64,000 nucleotides of DNA, taken from positions 1,860,001 to 1,924,000 of the forward strand of contig NZ_BTPM01000001.1 of assembly GCF_036245475.1 (NCBI RefSeq), in the 5' to 3' direction. The position numbers were made by a program, and so were the translations under genes. Positions 1 through 7,723 of this stretch are shown here, in pieces. Source of the stretch: Vibrio sp. 10N. GTDB lineage: Bacteria > Pseudomonadota > Gammaproteobacteria > Enterobacterales > Vibrionaceae. Under the pieces are notes generated by a model. It was not told where the DNA came from. It searched no databases and saw only the letters and a list, made by a program, of their open reading frames with translations. Each line of letters starts with the position of its first letter. Within the stretch, counting starts at the first letter, position 1.

Positions 1-270
1 ATCCCTGGAAGTGTGTTTGGCATGTTGCTTCTATTTGCAGGCCTAGCCACCGGCATGATCCCGGTTCGCTTAGTGCAACCCGGAGCTCATGTGTTTATTC
101 GCTATATGATTTTGCTCTTTGTGCCGATAAGTGTCGGCCTGATGAATCACTTCGATATGCTAGTGAGCAACGCACTCCCTATTCTAGCTAGTGCTGTGGG
201 TGGATCTTTGATCGTATTGATTGTGCTTTCGGTGTTCCTTGATCGCTTTTTAAAGAAGGGAGACAAGTAA
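1..270 (+). CDS. lrgA: LrgA/CidA-family membrane protein (C-terminal part)
   Basis: This is the C-terminal part of a small holin-like membrane protein of the LrgA/CidA (YohJ) family; the reading frame is open to the left edge, so its start lies outside the window. The first visible residues, [12 protein letters not shown], are the family's conserved Pro-Gly segment. Two or three further hydrophobic segments follow, and the protein ends in a basic tail (DRFLKKGDK). Its stop codon is one base before the start of the LrgB-family gene, as in lrgAB/cidAB pairs. In other bacteria such pairs influence murein hydrolase activity or export small metabolites such as pyruvate; which role applies here cannot be told from sequence. 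Confidence 0.88.
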   Translation: MPGSVFGMLLLFAGLATGMIPVRLVQPGAHVFIRYMILLFVPISVGLMNHFDMLVSNALPILASAVGGSLIVLIVLSVFLDRFLKKGDK

Positions 271-271
271 T

Positions 272-958
272 ATGTGGCTTCCTGTCACCGTTATCGTGTT
301 TTTTATTGCACGCTTTATTGCCATAAAAGCGAAGAATCCCATTTTCAATCCGCTTTTACTTAGCATCGCAATGCTGATCCCTCTGCTACTGGTACTGAAT
401 GTACCATTTGATACCTACTATGCAGACAACGAGTGGATCAGCTACTTGCTTCAACCTGCGGTTGTTGCTCTAGCCTACCCTCTGTACGAGCAACTTCCTC
501 AGATACGCCAAAACTGGCGCATCATTGCCCTTGCCTGCGGTGTAGGAAGCATCGCGTCTATGTTTACGGCATCGATTATCGCCGTATTGCTGGGTGCAGA
601 CATGGAGCTTATTGCTAGCTTGCTTGGTAAGTCCGTTACTACTCCTATCGCAATGGAGGTTTCTAGTCATCTTGGCGGAGAGCCTGCGATTGCAGCCATC
701 CTTGTGTTACTTGTTGGCCTATTCGGTGCCATTATGGCCTATCCAATTTACCAACTATTAGGCGTCACCCACCCTATTGCGAAAGGTCTCACCATGGGAA
801 CGGTATCTCACGCCTTAGGCACTGCTACAAGCGCTGAAAAAGATCCTCGCGATGCCGCGTTTAGCTCCCTAGCACTAGTAATATGCGGTGTCATTACCTC
901 AGTCTTAGCACCATCAATGTTCGCCTTTTCGATTTGGTTGAGCCATTGGCTTCACTAA
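272..958 (+). CDS. lrgB: LrgB/CidB-family membrane protein
   Basis: A 228-residue polytopic inner-membrane protein of the LrgB (YohK) family, full length for that family, with about six hydrophobic segments. The stretch around residues 110-125 (LLGKSVTTPIAMEVS) and the later GTVSHALGTA motif (about residues 178-187) are the family's signature regions. It starts one base after the lrgA stop, so the two are translationally coupled. The pair probably forms one membrane complex, acting either as a holin/antiholin-like system or as an exporter of small organic acids. A hairpin terminator follows the gene. Confidence 0.9.
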   Translation: MWLPVTVIVFFIARFIAIKAKNPIFNPLLLSIAMLIPLLLVLNVPFDTYYADNEWISYLLQPAVVALAYPLYEQLPQIRQNWRIIALACGVGSIASMFTASIIAVLLGADMELIASLLGKSVTTPIAMEVSSHLGGEPAIAAILVLLVGLFGAIMAYPIYQLLGVTHPIAKGLTMGTVSHALGTATSAEKDPRDAAFSSLALVICGVITSVLAPSMFAFSIWLSHWLH

Positions 959-966
959 TACCTATT

Positions 967-1000
967 GCGGGTTGTCAGAACTAGCAACCCGCTCTTTGTG
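967..1000 (+). terminator. Terminator after lrgAB
   Basis: An 8-bp GC-rich stem (GCGGGTTG pairing with CAACCCGC) with a 10-base loop is followed by a modest T-rich run (TCTTTGTG). It separates lrgB from the control region of cdd. Confidence 0.6.
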
Positions 1001-1016
1001 TGACATCACTCTTATA

Positions 1017-1040
1017 TTGCAACTTTTACAATTGTTGCAA
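1017..1040 (+). promoter_or_regulatory. CytR-like inverted operator upstream of cdd
   Basis: TTGCAAC and GTTGCAA form an inverted pair separated by 10 bases. In Enterobacteria and Vibrio the nucleoside repressor CytR recognises GTTGCA octamers in this arrangement, next to CRP sites, and cdd is a classical CytR target. The site lies about 80 bases before the cdd start codon, just upstream of a CRP-like site. Assignment rests on motif and gene identity. Confidence 0.6.
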
Positions 1041-1047
1041 CCATACA

Positions 1048-1063
1048 TGTGATCATCATCACC
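1048..1063 (+). promoter_or_regulatory. CRP-like site upstream of cdd
   Basis: TGTGA-N6-TCACC matches the cAMP-CRP consensus (TGTGA-N6-TCACA) at nine of ten core positions. It lies 59 bases before the cdd start and 8 bases after the CytR-like pair, the arrangement expected for CRP activation with CytR anti-activation. Confidence 0.65.
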
Positions 1064-1121
1064 TTTATATCCCCAAAACTTGCTTAGAATGTACAAAACA
1101 CTTCATCACATAGGAAACCGC

Positions 1122-2009
1122 ATGACTGATCGTTTTGATTCTGCGTTGGCCGACATTCCAGAGCATATTGCTACATTTTTAAAGCCTATTTTAACGGCTC
1201 CAGATTTCGATGCGACTTTATCCAAAGAGCAGTTTGAAAAGCTCCAGGCTTTGTCTGGTCTTGACGATAGCGAGCTGCGTGTCGCCCTTTTACCTTTTGC
1301 AGCAGCGTATTCCTATGCGCCGATTTCAGAGTTTTTTGTTGGCGCGATCGTTCGTGGATTATCCGGACGCCTGTATTTTGGTGCCAACATGGAAATCATT
1401 GGAGCTCAACTTGGTCAAACCGTTCATGCCGAGCAGTCCGCTATCAGCCATGCTTGGATGAAAGGTGAAACTGGTCTGAAGGACATCACCATCAACTACA
1501 GTCCTTGCGGCCACTGTCGTCAGTTCATGAATGAGCTGACCACCGCCGATTCTTTGGTTGTGCAATTGCCTCAACGTGATGAAATGACGTTACAAGAGTA
1601 CCTACCAGAATCGTTCGGTCCTAAAGATTTAGGTATTACCGATGCGCTAATGAGTCCTAAACAGCACGGGCTCTCAACCGATGAAACAGACACATTGGTT
1701 CTCGCTGCTGTTGATGCGCTAAATCAAAGCCACTCGCCTTATACTAAGAACCTTAGTGGCGTTGCTATTAGCACTAAAGACGGCAATACCTTCAAAGGTG
1801 CTTATGCGGAAAACGCGGCATTCAACCCTAGCCTGCCTCCGCTTCAAGTTGCTTTCATGCAACTATTACTAGCAGGGCAGTCGTTCGAAGATATTCAACT
1901 CGTGGCGCTTGCAGAGATGGCCTCCGGTAAAATTAGCCATCTAGCTGACACACAAGCGACGCTAGAAGCTATCGACCCAGATATTCCATTGGAATATGTC
2001 GCTCTTTAG
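1122..2009 (+). CDS. cdd: Cytidine deaminase
   Basis: Cytosolic zinc enzyme that hydrolytically deaminates cytidine and deoxycytidine to uridine and deoxyuridine (pyrimidine salvage). The 295-residue length fits the dimeric E. coli-type enzyme, with a catalytic N-terminal domain and a degenerate C-terminal copy. The zinc site is visible as HAE (His102, catalytic Glu104) and PCGHC (Cys129, Cys132). The ATG at 1122 was chosen over an upstream TTG at 1080 because family similarity begins there and TAGGAAA precedes it. CytR- and CRP-like sites upstream indicate control by nucleosides and carbon status. Confidence 0.96.
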   Translation: MTDRFDSALADIPEHIATFLKPILTAPDFDATLSKEQFEKLQALSGLDDSELRVALLPFAAAYSYAPISEFFVGAIVRGLSGRLYFGANMEIIGAQLGQTVHAEQSAISHAWMKGETGLKDITINYSPCGHCRQFMNELTTADSLVVQLPQRDEMTLQEYLPESFGPKDLGITDALMSPKQHGLSTDETDTLVLAAVDALNQSHSPYTKNLSGVAISTKDGNTFKGAYAENAAFNPSLPPLQVAFMQLLLAGQSFEDIQLVALAEMASGKISHLADTQATLEAIDPDIPLEYVAL

Positions 2010-2053
2010 CCAACTGTTCTATTGAACGAAATCAGCTTTATTGAACAATAATC

Positions 2054-2086
2054 ATAGCCTCGCCCTATCGCGAGGCTATTTTTTTG
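2054..2086 (+). terminator. Rho-independent terminator of cdd
   Basis: A 9-bp stem (ATAGCCTCG with CGAGGCTAT) with an 8-base loop is followed directly by a run of T residues, 45 bases after the cdd stop. Confidence 0.85.
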
Positions 2087-2114
2087 GTGATTCTACTATC
2101 TCGATTTATTTTCC

Positions 2115-2130
2115 ACGCAAACGTTTGCTT
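2115..2130 (+). promoter_or_regulatory. PurR operator upstream of purT
   Basis: ACGCAAACGTTTGCTT is an almost ideal copy of the gamma-proteobacterial PurR box (ACGCAAACGTTTNCNT). It lies 60 bases before the purT start, so purT is expected to be repressed by PurR with hypoxanthine or guanine. Confidence 0.88.
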
Positions 2131-2190
2131 TTTGAAGATAATCCAGTATGATCCTCGGCAATTCTTCCTCATGAACGTCAAGGATTTTAT

Positions 2191-3366
2191 ATGTTTGGTA
2201 CAGCAACTCGTGAAAACGCTACACGTGTATTACTGTTGGGCTCTGGTGAACTGGGTAAAGAAGTCGCCATCGAATGTCAGCGACTTGGTTTAGAAGTCAT
2301 CGCCTGCGATCGCTACGAAGACGCACCAGCAATGCAAGTGGCTCACCGTAGCTATGTACTTGACATGTTAGATGGGGAAGCACTAGAAGCCATCATCGAA
2401 AAAGAAAAGCCGAGCTATGTGGTTCCTGAAATTGAAGCCATCGCAACGGACAAGTTAGTGGAGCTTGAAAACAAAGGACTCAATGTTGTCCCTACTGCGA
2501 ATGCGACCAAACTCACCATGAACCGTGAAGGGATCCGACGCTTAGCAGCAGAAGAACTGGGATTGAACACCTCCCCTTACCAGTTTGCAGACAACTATGA
2601 CGATTTCAAAGCGGCGGTTGAACACGTTGGTGTCCCTTGTGTCGTTAAGCCGGTAATGAGCTCTTCGGGCAAAGGTCAAAGTGTCATCAAAACCGAAGCA
2701 GACATCGAGACAGCGTGGACATATGCTCAAGAAGGTGGTCGCACTGGCGCCGGACGGGTCATCGTAGAAGGTTTCATCGACTTTGATTACGAGATTACAT
2801 TGCTGACTGTACGTGCGGTTGACGGCGTTCACTTCTGTGCGCCTATTGGCCATCGCCAAGAAGATGGCGACTACCGCGAATCTTGGCAGCCACAGTTAAT
2901 GACAGAGAATGCACGTAAAGCGGCGGAGTACACGGCTGAGCAAGTGGTTAACGCACTTGGTGGCTACGGCATTTTTGGCGTAGAGCTGTTCGTTAAAGGT
3001 GACAAAGTAATTTTCAACGAAGTGTCGCCACGTCCCCACGATACGGGCCTAGTCACACTGATTTCTCAAGAAATGTCAGAGTTTGCACTTCATGTACGTG
3101 CGTTTACCGGTATGCCAGTCAACAGCATTGCACAATATGGTCCAGCTGCATCAGCCGTGATTCTTGGCCAAGGCACTTCGAACAACATTCGTTTTGAAGG
3201 TCTTGATGAAGCGCTAGCGCTACCACAAACTCAAGTGCGCCTGTTCGGTAAGCCAGATATCGACGGTCGTCGCCGTTTAGGTGTGGTATTGACTAAACGT
3301 AAATCGCTAGAAACAGCGGTAGATGAAGCAGTGAGCTGCGCGAAGAAAGTGAAAGTCATTTACTAA
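2191..3366 (+). CDS. purT: Formate-dependent phosphoribosylglycinamide formyltransferase
   Basis: PurT makes formyl-GAR from GAR, formate and ATP, bypassing the folate-dependent PurN step of purine synthesis. The 391 residues have the ATP-grasp layout: an N-terminal Rossmann-like domain with [11 protein letters not shown] near residues 14-24, a nucleotide loop SSSGKGQS in the middle, and metal-binding residues in [11 protein letters not shown]. The start is supported by AAGGATTTTAT before the ATG. It is a single-gene unit with its own PurR box and a strong terminator. Confidence 0.96.
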   Translation: MFGTATRENATRVLLLGSGELGKEVAIECQRLGLEVIACDRYEDAPAMQVAHRSYVLDMLDGEALEAIIEKEKPSYVVPEIEAIATDKLVELENKGLNVVPTANATKLTMNREGIRRLAAEELGLNTSPYQFADNYDDFKAAVEHVGVPCVVKPVMSSSGKGQSVIKTEADIETAWTYAQEGGRTGAGRVIVEGFIDFDYEITLLTVRAVDGVHFCAPIGHRQEDGDYRESWQPQLMTENARKAAEYTAEQVVNALGGYGIFGVELFVKGDKVIFNEVSPRPHDTGLVTLISQEMSEFALHVRAFTGMPVNSIAQYGPAASAVILGQGTSNNIRFEGLDEALALPQTQVRLFGKPDIDGRRRLGVVLTKRKSLETAVDEAVSCAKKVKVIY

Positions 3367-3387
3367 GTTCACGCGTTCTATTCACGC

Positions 3388-3427
3388 AAAAAATGAGGCT
3401 CTGAAGTGATTCAGAGCCTCATTTTTA
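3388..3427 (+). terminator. Bidirectional terminator between purT and the VOC gene
   Basis: A perfect inverted repeat of about 17 bp (AAAAATGAGGCTCTGAA with its complement) closes on a 4-base loop. The A run on one side and T run on the other let it terminate both purT and the convergent VOC gene. Confidence 0.88.
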
Positions 3428-3449
3428 TTGTCTACTCAGCACGTTGATA

Positions 3450-3806
3450 CTAACGTAACTCAGACCAAACAGCGAACTCGTTGCCACTTGGCTCAGTAAA
3501 ATGGAAACGGCAACCGCCGGGAAAGTCAAAGATTTCGCGAATAATCACACCTTGGTTGGCCTCAACCTTTTTGTATGTTGCCTCAATGTTGGCACTATAG
3601 AAGACCAGTAGTGCGCCGCCATTCGCTGCGGTTGAACATAAATCTGCACGATAGAACCCACCATTCAAACCTTGATTTTCAAACGCGGTATAGTCATCGC
3701 CATAATCCTGAAAAGACCAGTCAAATACAGCAGTAAAGAAACGCTTTGTTTTGTCTAAATCACGGGCCGCAAATTCAACGTAGTCCAGTTTTACTTGCTC
3801 ACTCAT
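3450..3806 (-). CDS. VOC-family (glyoxalase/bleomycin-resistance fold) protein
   Basis: A 118-residue single-domain protein of the vicinal oxygen chelate superfamily. It opens with VEFAARDLDKTKRFFTAVF and ends with FHFTEPSGNEFAVWSE, the typical beta-alpha-beta-beta-beta ends of the fold; the final Glu is the usual metal ligand. The start was set at 3806 because GGAG stands eight bases before that ATG; an upstream in-frame start would add 11 unconserved residues. The substrate cannot be inferred. Confidence 0.85.
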   Translation of the reverse strand: MSEQVKLDYVEFAARDLDKTKRFFTAVFDWSFQDYGDDYTAFENQGLNGGFYRADLCSTAANGGALLVFYSANIEATYKKVEANQGVIIREIFDFPGGCRFHFTEPSGNEFAVWSELR

Positions 3807-4011
3807 TTCAGCTCCATTGTTTGAGTCATCAATTACCATCCATAGTAAAAGATCTATCTCTTGAGGTTTGTGAGAAGATAGGCATTTATCTCAAACCTCC
3901 TAATGATCAGCTATGCACTATGATTACGTAACAGGTAATTGAGGCAGACAAAGTTCACTCGCACCTCAGGGAGTCAGACTTACCGTGCGCACTAAAGAGA
4001 TTTCGCTTTCA

Positions 4012-5037
4012 ATGAAATTAATCGCCAAGTCACCACTACTACTTTTCATTGCAATGATGACAGGTTGTTTTAGCGATACACCGAGTGAGCGCTTTCTTGA
4101 TTACCAGGAGCGAATTGCCAACATTCAGCAAAGTGAACTCATCCCTGCCCCAGTTCTTGAGCTGGTCGAGCTTCCCGCAAAGCGCCAGCTTACCAAAGAA
4201 ATACCACGCACGACTCTTGGTCTAGTAGACAGCTATCAGCTAAGAAAATGCAATCTATTTGGCTTAATTGCAGAGCGCAACTCGGTGCTTGGCAAAGTTC
4301 AGGATCAGTTTAGAAACTTCGACTACCAACTGCAGCTTATTGATGGGCTTGAGCGCTGCTTAACTTCAAATCAAATTGAGCCAGAGCTTAAAGAAAGTCT
4401 ACAGACAATCTTGGATATGAAGTACCAGTACTTACCTGACTACTTCTTTAATCTTGTTTACACCAGTGATGCCATGCGGCTGCAACTCAGTGGTTCGGAT
4501 TGGATTGTGCGGCGCGATGCCAGCCATGCATTACAAATTAGAGAGCCATTAGAGGCTTTCAACGCTGTTGCCAAGTTCATTGCTACCAGTGAACGAGGAA
4601 CCCTTGAGCGCCCGCCACTACTGACTGACTATCAAGAAATACTTGAGAAACAGAACGTGATTGGGCGCTTGGCTTTTTCTTTGGAAGCGAGTGAGCGATG
4701 GTTGCAAACGGTCACAGCGCAACTCAATCAATTTGACGATAGCATTCCTTGTGGTAAAAACCGCGACAAGTCGCGCTTTAACTATCTGGTTAACGTCTTC
4801 AACAACGTCTTTGTGAAAGAGGTGCAACCCTACCTCTCTTACCTAGATTCTGAATATCAGGCATTGTCAGCTCAAACCCTGTTTGTATCGGCACTGCTCC
4901 AGACCACGGATGACAGCGGCTACAACCTAGAGGCAAGGCATCTCGCCTTCAAACAAGCAAACCGGGCACATGTCGACTACTGGAAACGTCTTTTTAAACG
5001 CTGTGGTCGCGATTTGTCCTCTGTGGTGAATCGATAA
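4012..5037 (+). CDS. DUF3080-type outer-membrane lipoprotein
   Basis: A 341-residue predicted lipoprotein resembling the DUF3080 family of Vibrio and related genera; function unknown. The N-terminus MKLIAKSPLLLFIAMMTGC is a lipoprotein signal with the lipobox MTGC, the Cys being at residue 19. The rest is predominantly helical and soluble, with conserved-looking Cys pairs (in KCNLFG, ERCLTS, IPCGK and KRCGRD). The ATG at 4012 starts exactly at the signal peptide; a GTG at 3985 in frame is the alternative. It is a single gene converging on the DNA ligase gene. Confidence 0.75.
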   Translation: MKLIAKSPLLLFIAMMTGCFSDTPSERFLDYQERIANIQQSELIPAPVLELVELPAKRQLTKEIPRTTLGLVDSYQLRKCNLFGLIAERNSVLGKVQDQFRNFDYQLQLIDGLERCLTSNQIEPELKESLQTILDMKYQYLPDYFFNLVYTSDAMRLQLSGSDWIVRRDASHALQIREPLEAFNAVAKFIATSERGTLERPPLLTDYQEILEKQNVIGRLAFSLEASERWLQTVTAQLNQFDDSIPCGKNRDKSRFNYLVNVFNNVFVKEVQPYLSYLDSEYQALSAQTLFVSALLQTTDDSGYNLEARHLAFKQANRAHVDYWKRLFKRCGRDLSSVVNR

Positions 5038-5051
5038 AAGCCTTATCTTTG

Positions 5052-5915
5052 TTACTCCGTCTCTCGTATGCGATGGTATCGCGCAAAGCGCGGAATGCCA
5101 TTTTCAGTCCACCCATTATGCTTAAACATAATCGTCTTCCCTATTGCGGGTGGATTGGCTCTCTCCTCGTCGGTAAAGCCCGTACCGATATACAGCCGAA
5201 CACCACCGTTTATCTCCACGAGTATTGCCCCCATCATGCCGTCGTATTTTCCTTTTCCTGGTTTATATCCAACGACAATCCCTTCGGTATCTTGAACGGT
5301 TTTCACTTTAATTAAGCTGTCGTTTCGCCCTGGGTGATAAATTTCATGGCGCTTTTTGAGCATTAAGCCTTCAGCTTCATCGTGGGTCACCTGAGTGAGT
5401 AACGCTTGTAGGTCTTTGTGCGTCTCTACAACCTTTTGTTCAACACACTGAATGTGCGTATACGGCAGCGACTCACAATAGTTTTTTAGGTAACCGTATC
5501 GCTGTTCAAATGAACCTAAGTGACCTGGCACATCAAACAGCATAAAAGTAATCGCTTGCCACTGTGATGAATCGGGCACTTTATCAAGCACTGTTTTTTG
5601 CACTTGTCCAAAGCCACCTCTTCCTGCCCACAACTCCCCTTCAATCGTTATCTCAGGTAGATCCTTAACGAACCATTTGGGAGCATTTAAAATGCGACCG
5701 GATCGTGTGACCAACTCCTTCCCTGTCCAAATTGCTCGAATTCCATCAAGTTTTTCACTGACATAATAGCTAGCAAGGTCAATATCCTGATGGTATTCCA
5801 ATGCGTTAGTGACGTTGGGGGCTTGGTCAAGAAATTGAATTCCGTGCGCGTCCACTTTTGCCGCTAGTGCAGCAAAAACAACGAGTGTCGATACTTTTTC
5901 CATCGGCTTATACAC
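5052..5915 (-). CDS. ATP-dependent DNA ligase with signal peptide (LigE type)
   Basis: A minimal ATP-dependent DNA ligase of the type found in Vibrio and Haemophilus, probably exported. The adenylation motif SEKLDGIRA places the reactive Lys at residue 55. Motif Ia/II RSGR, motif III EGELWAGRG, motif IV EGLMLKK and motif V SLIKVK follow in order, and a short OB domain ends the protein (287 aa). The first 24 residues are hydrophobic and end in VDAHG, consistent with a cleaved signal. GTG at 5915 is preferred because GGAGAG lies 9 bases upstream. Such ligases are thought to repair DNA in the periplasm, perhaps during uptake. Confidence 0.88.
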   Translation of the reverse strand: MYKPMEKVSTLVVFAALAAKVDAHGIQFLDQAPNVTNALEYHQDIDLASYYVSEKLDGIRAIWTGKELVTRSGRILNAPKWFVKDLPEITIEGELWAGRGGFGQVQKTVLDKVPDSSQWQAITFMLFDVPGHLGSFEQRYGYLKNYCESLPYTHIQCVEQKVVETHKDLQALLTQVTHDEAEGLMLKKRHEIYHPGRNDSLIKVKTVQDTEGIVVGYKPGKGKYDGMMGAILVEINGGVRLYIGTGFTDEERANPPAIGKTIMFKHNGWTENGIPRFARYHRIRETE

Positions 5916-6155
5916 GTTAAATGTCTCTCCATTCTTCTACTTAAAATGGCGCTGAATTAGATGTTTACGACAGTCTAGAAGTTTGAAGTAAGCGAGCCAC
6001 GTGCGGTGGTAAGAATTACGAGTTAGGTGTGAAGAAGATTCGCAGAGAGACGTATCAATTGCATTAAGATTTGATGCAGCCCGTATTTGCTAGGAAAGTA
6101 CTTCCTCTTGCTTGTTGTTACACATAGTAAAAAGCAAAAGGAAGCGAACCGAGTG

Positions 6156-6899
6156 CTATTGGATGCCCAACTCAGTTTTCAAAGTAGCAATATGGTTAAG
6201 ATCCATATTGTGTACTTTGAGCATCTGTTCAATTTGGCTCAGTGATGACGTCGCAGAGTCATAACGTTCACACGAGTCTGATTTCGCGTCCCATGATGTA
6301 CCTTCAAGATACAAGTCACAGTCCTGTTTTAACCTTTGCAGGTTTGGAGTGATTTGCGCTCGTTCTTGCTCTAGCTTAGCAACTTCAGCTTTGAGTTCAG
6401 CCTCTCGCTTAAACAGCTCTTGCGACTGTTCAAACATCGAGCTTTGAATGTCATTTTTACGCACCAACTGAGTGTTCTCTTTCTCTTGTTTCACTAGCTG
6501 CTGTTTTTTATTCGATAGCTGATTCTGCAGATCCGTTTTATCTTGCTCTAGTTTGGCAATTTGAACCTGAAGAGCGTCGATTTGCTCCTGATTCTCAGCC
6601 ACTTTTTCTTCTACAGCTTTGCGAAGCTTCAACTGTGCCTTCTCCTCTGCCATAGACAGTTGCTCAGTCAAAATTTGCTCATGGCCTTGGGTTTGAGTCA
6701 CGGTTTGTTGGTAACGCAATTCCAGATCCGCATAGCGCTGCTGCCAATCTTTTTGAGTCACCGAAGCACCTATGAGCCCGCCAGTTGCCATACCCAGCAC
6801 AGCTGCGATCCCTATATAAAGACGAGCTCGATTATCTTTTTGCTCGATGACAACAACGTCATCGTTCTCGGTTTGCTGGTTTTGTTGTTGCTTATCCAC
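6156..6899 (-). CDS. Membrane-anchored coiled-coil protein, unknown function
   Basis: A 247-residue protein with an acidic, Gln-rich cytoplasmic start, one membrane segment (LYIGIAAVLGMATGGLIGA, about residues 27-45) and a long Gln/Glu/Lys-rich coiled coil (about residues 55-190). A short C-terminal part has a Cys pair (DCDLYLEG and DSCERY). The topology is a single-pass inner-membrane protein with a periplasmic coiled coil. The start is GTG with AGGAG five bases upstream. The small membrane-protein gene at 6924-7082 lies 24 bases upstream on the same strand, so the two probably form an operon. No family was recognised. Confidence 0.7.
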   Translation of the reverse strand: MDKQQQNQQTENDDVVVIEQKDNRARLYIGIAAVLGMATGGLIGASVTQKDWQQRYADLELRYQQTVTQTQGHEQILTEQLSMAEEKAQLKLRKAVEEKVAENQEQIDALQVQIAKLEQDKTDLQNQLSNKKQQLVKQEKENTQLVRKNDIQSSMFEQSQELFKREAELKAEVAKLEQERAQITPNLQRLKQDCDLYLEGTSWDAKSDSCERYDSATSSLSQIEQMLKVHNMDLNHIATLKTELGIQ

Positions 6900-6923
6900 A
6901 CCTACTCCTGAGAGTGACCATAA

Positions 6924-7082
6924 CTATCGAATTAATTCTGAAATTACCAGCGTCGTCACGTAAATCGCAAACGCTGATATGGCAGTGACTATGACCACTT
7001 TCTGGACTTTTTCATTAGTCCGATAGCGAAACAGCATAAAGGCAAGCACGACAAGAAAAGCGATCGCTAACAGTCGAGTCAT
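6924..7082 (-). CDS. Small membrane protein of 52 residues
   Basis: A short open frame encoding 52 residues with two hydrophobic segments (about residues 3-18 and 28-48) separated by the basic turn RYRTNEK. AAGGAG stands six bases before the ATG at 7082; another in-frame ATG at 7088 abuts the ribosome site too closely. It lies just upstream of the coiled-coil gene on the same strand, so the two may be co-expressed. Function unknown. The strong ribosome site and coherent two-helix pattern argue that it is real. Confidence 0.7.
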   Translation of the reverse strand: MTRLLAIAFLVVLAFMLFRYRTNEKVQKVVIVTAISAFAIYVTTLVISELIR

Positions 7083-7330
7083 ATACATCTCCTTGTATTA
7101 AGGGAAGTCCTGAAAGTCAGGTAAAGCCCACATTATGCTCACTGCACAGCGCGACACTTTACCCCACTTAATCGAATTTTACGTCAGAAACATTTCAAAT
7201 ATACCAAATGGTTGACTTTGCTACCCTATTTGCTCAAATAAAATTGTAAATTTCTTCATGACATCGCTATTTAAATACGCTAGGATTGCGTTCACAGATT
7301 ATCTAGTATCTAGATATTTGTTCCAATGAA

Positions 7331-7578
7331 GACTGCAGGAGAGTGGTAATTAACTAGATGTTTACATTTAGTTAAAACTACCCGCCGAAGAAGTAAATCT
7401 TTCAGGTGCTTTATTCTGAGAAATCAGAGCTTATCAATTGATAAGGATAAAGTGAGGACTGTAGTTGGAGGAACCTCTGGAGAGAACCGTACTACTTGTT
7501 GGTAGAAAGCGGTCGCCGAAGGAGCAAGCTCATTTCTATGATGAGTGAAACTCTCAGGCAAAAGGACAGAGGAGAGAA
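7331..7578 (+). ncRNA. Tandem glycine riboswitch
   Basis: Two consecutive glycine aptamers. The first runs from GACTGCAGGAGAG (7331) through CCGCCGAAGAAGTAAATC to about 7455. The second runs from TTGGAGGAACCTCTGGAGAG (about 7465) through CGCCGAAGGAGCAAGCT to CAGGCAAAAGGACAGAGGAGAG. The paired GGAGAG, GCCGAAG and CTCAGGCAAAAGGAC elements are the signature of the gcvT-type motif. About 145 bases follow before the symporter gene, including a hairpin near 7648-7670 (CGATCA with TGATCG) that could be the expression platform. The same RNA precedes the homologous symporter VC1422 in V. cholerae. Confidence 0.95.
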
Positions 7579-7723
7579 TAGCAACATTGAAACACTCAAT
7601 TCAGTAACTGGCGCTATGCCAGTGTTTAGCGATATGAGTAGTCCTCTTCGATCATGCCATGCTTGATCGAGCGTACTGCCCTTTCTCTCTTCTCCTTAAG
7701 TTTTGTTTTATTAAGGGGAAATC

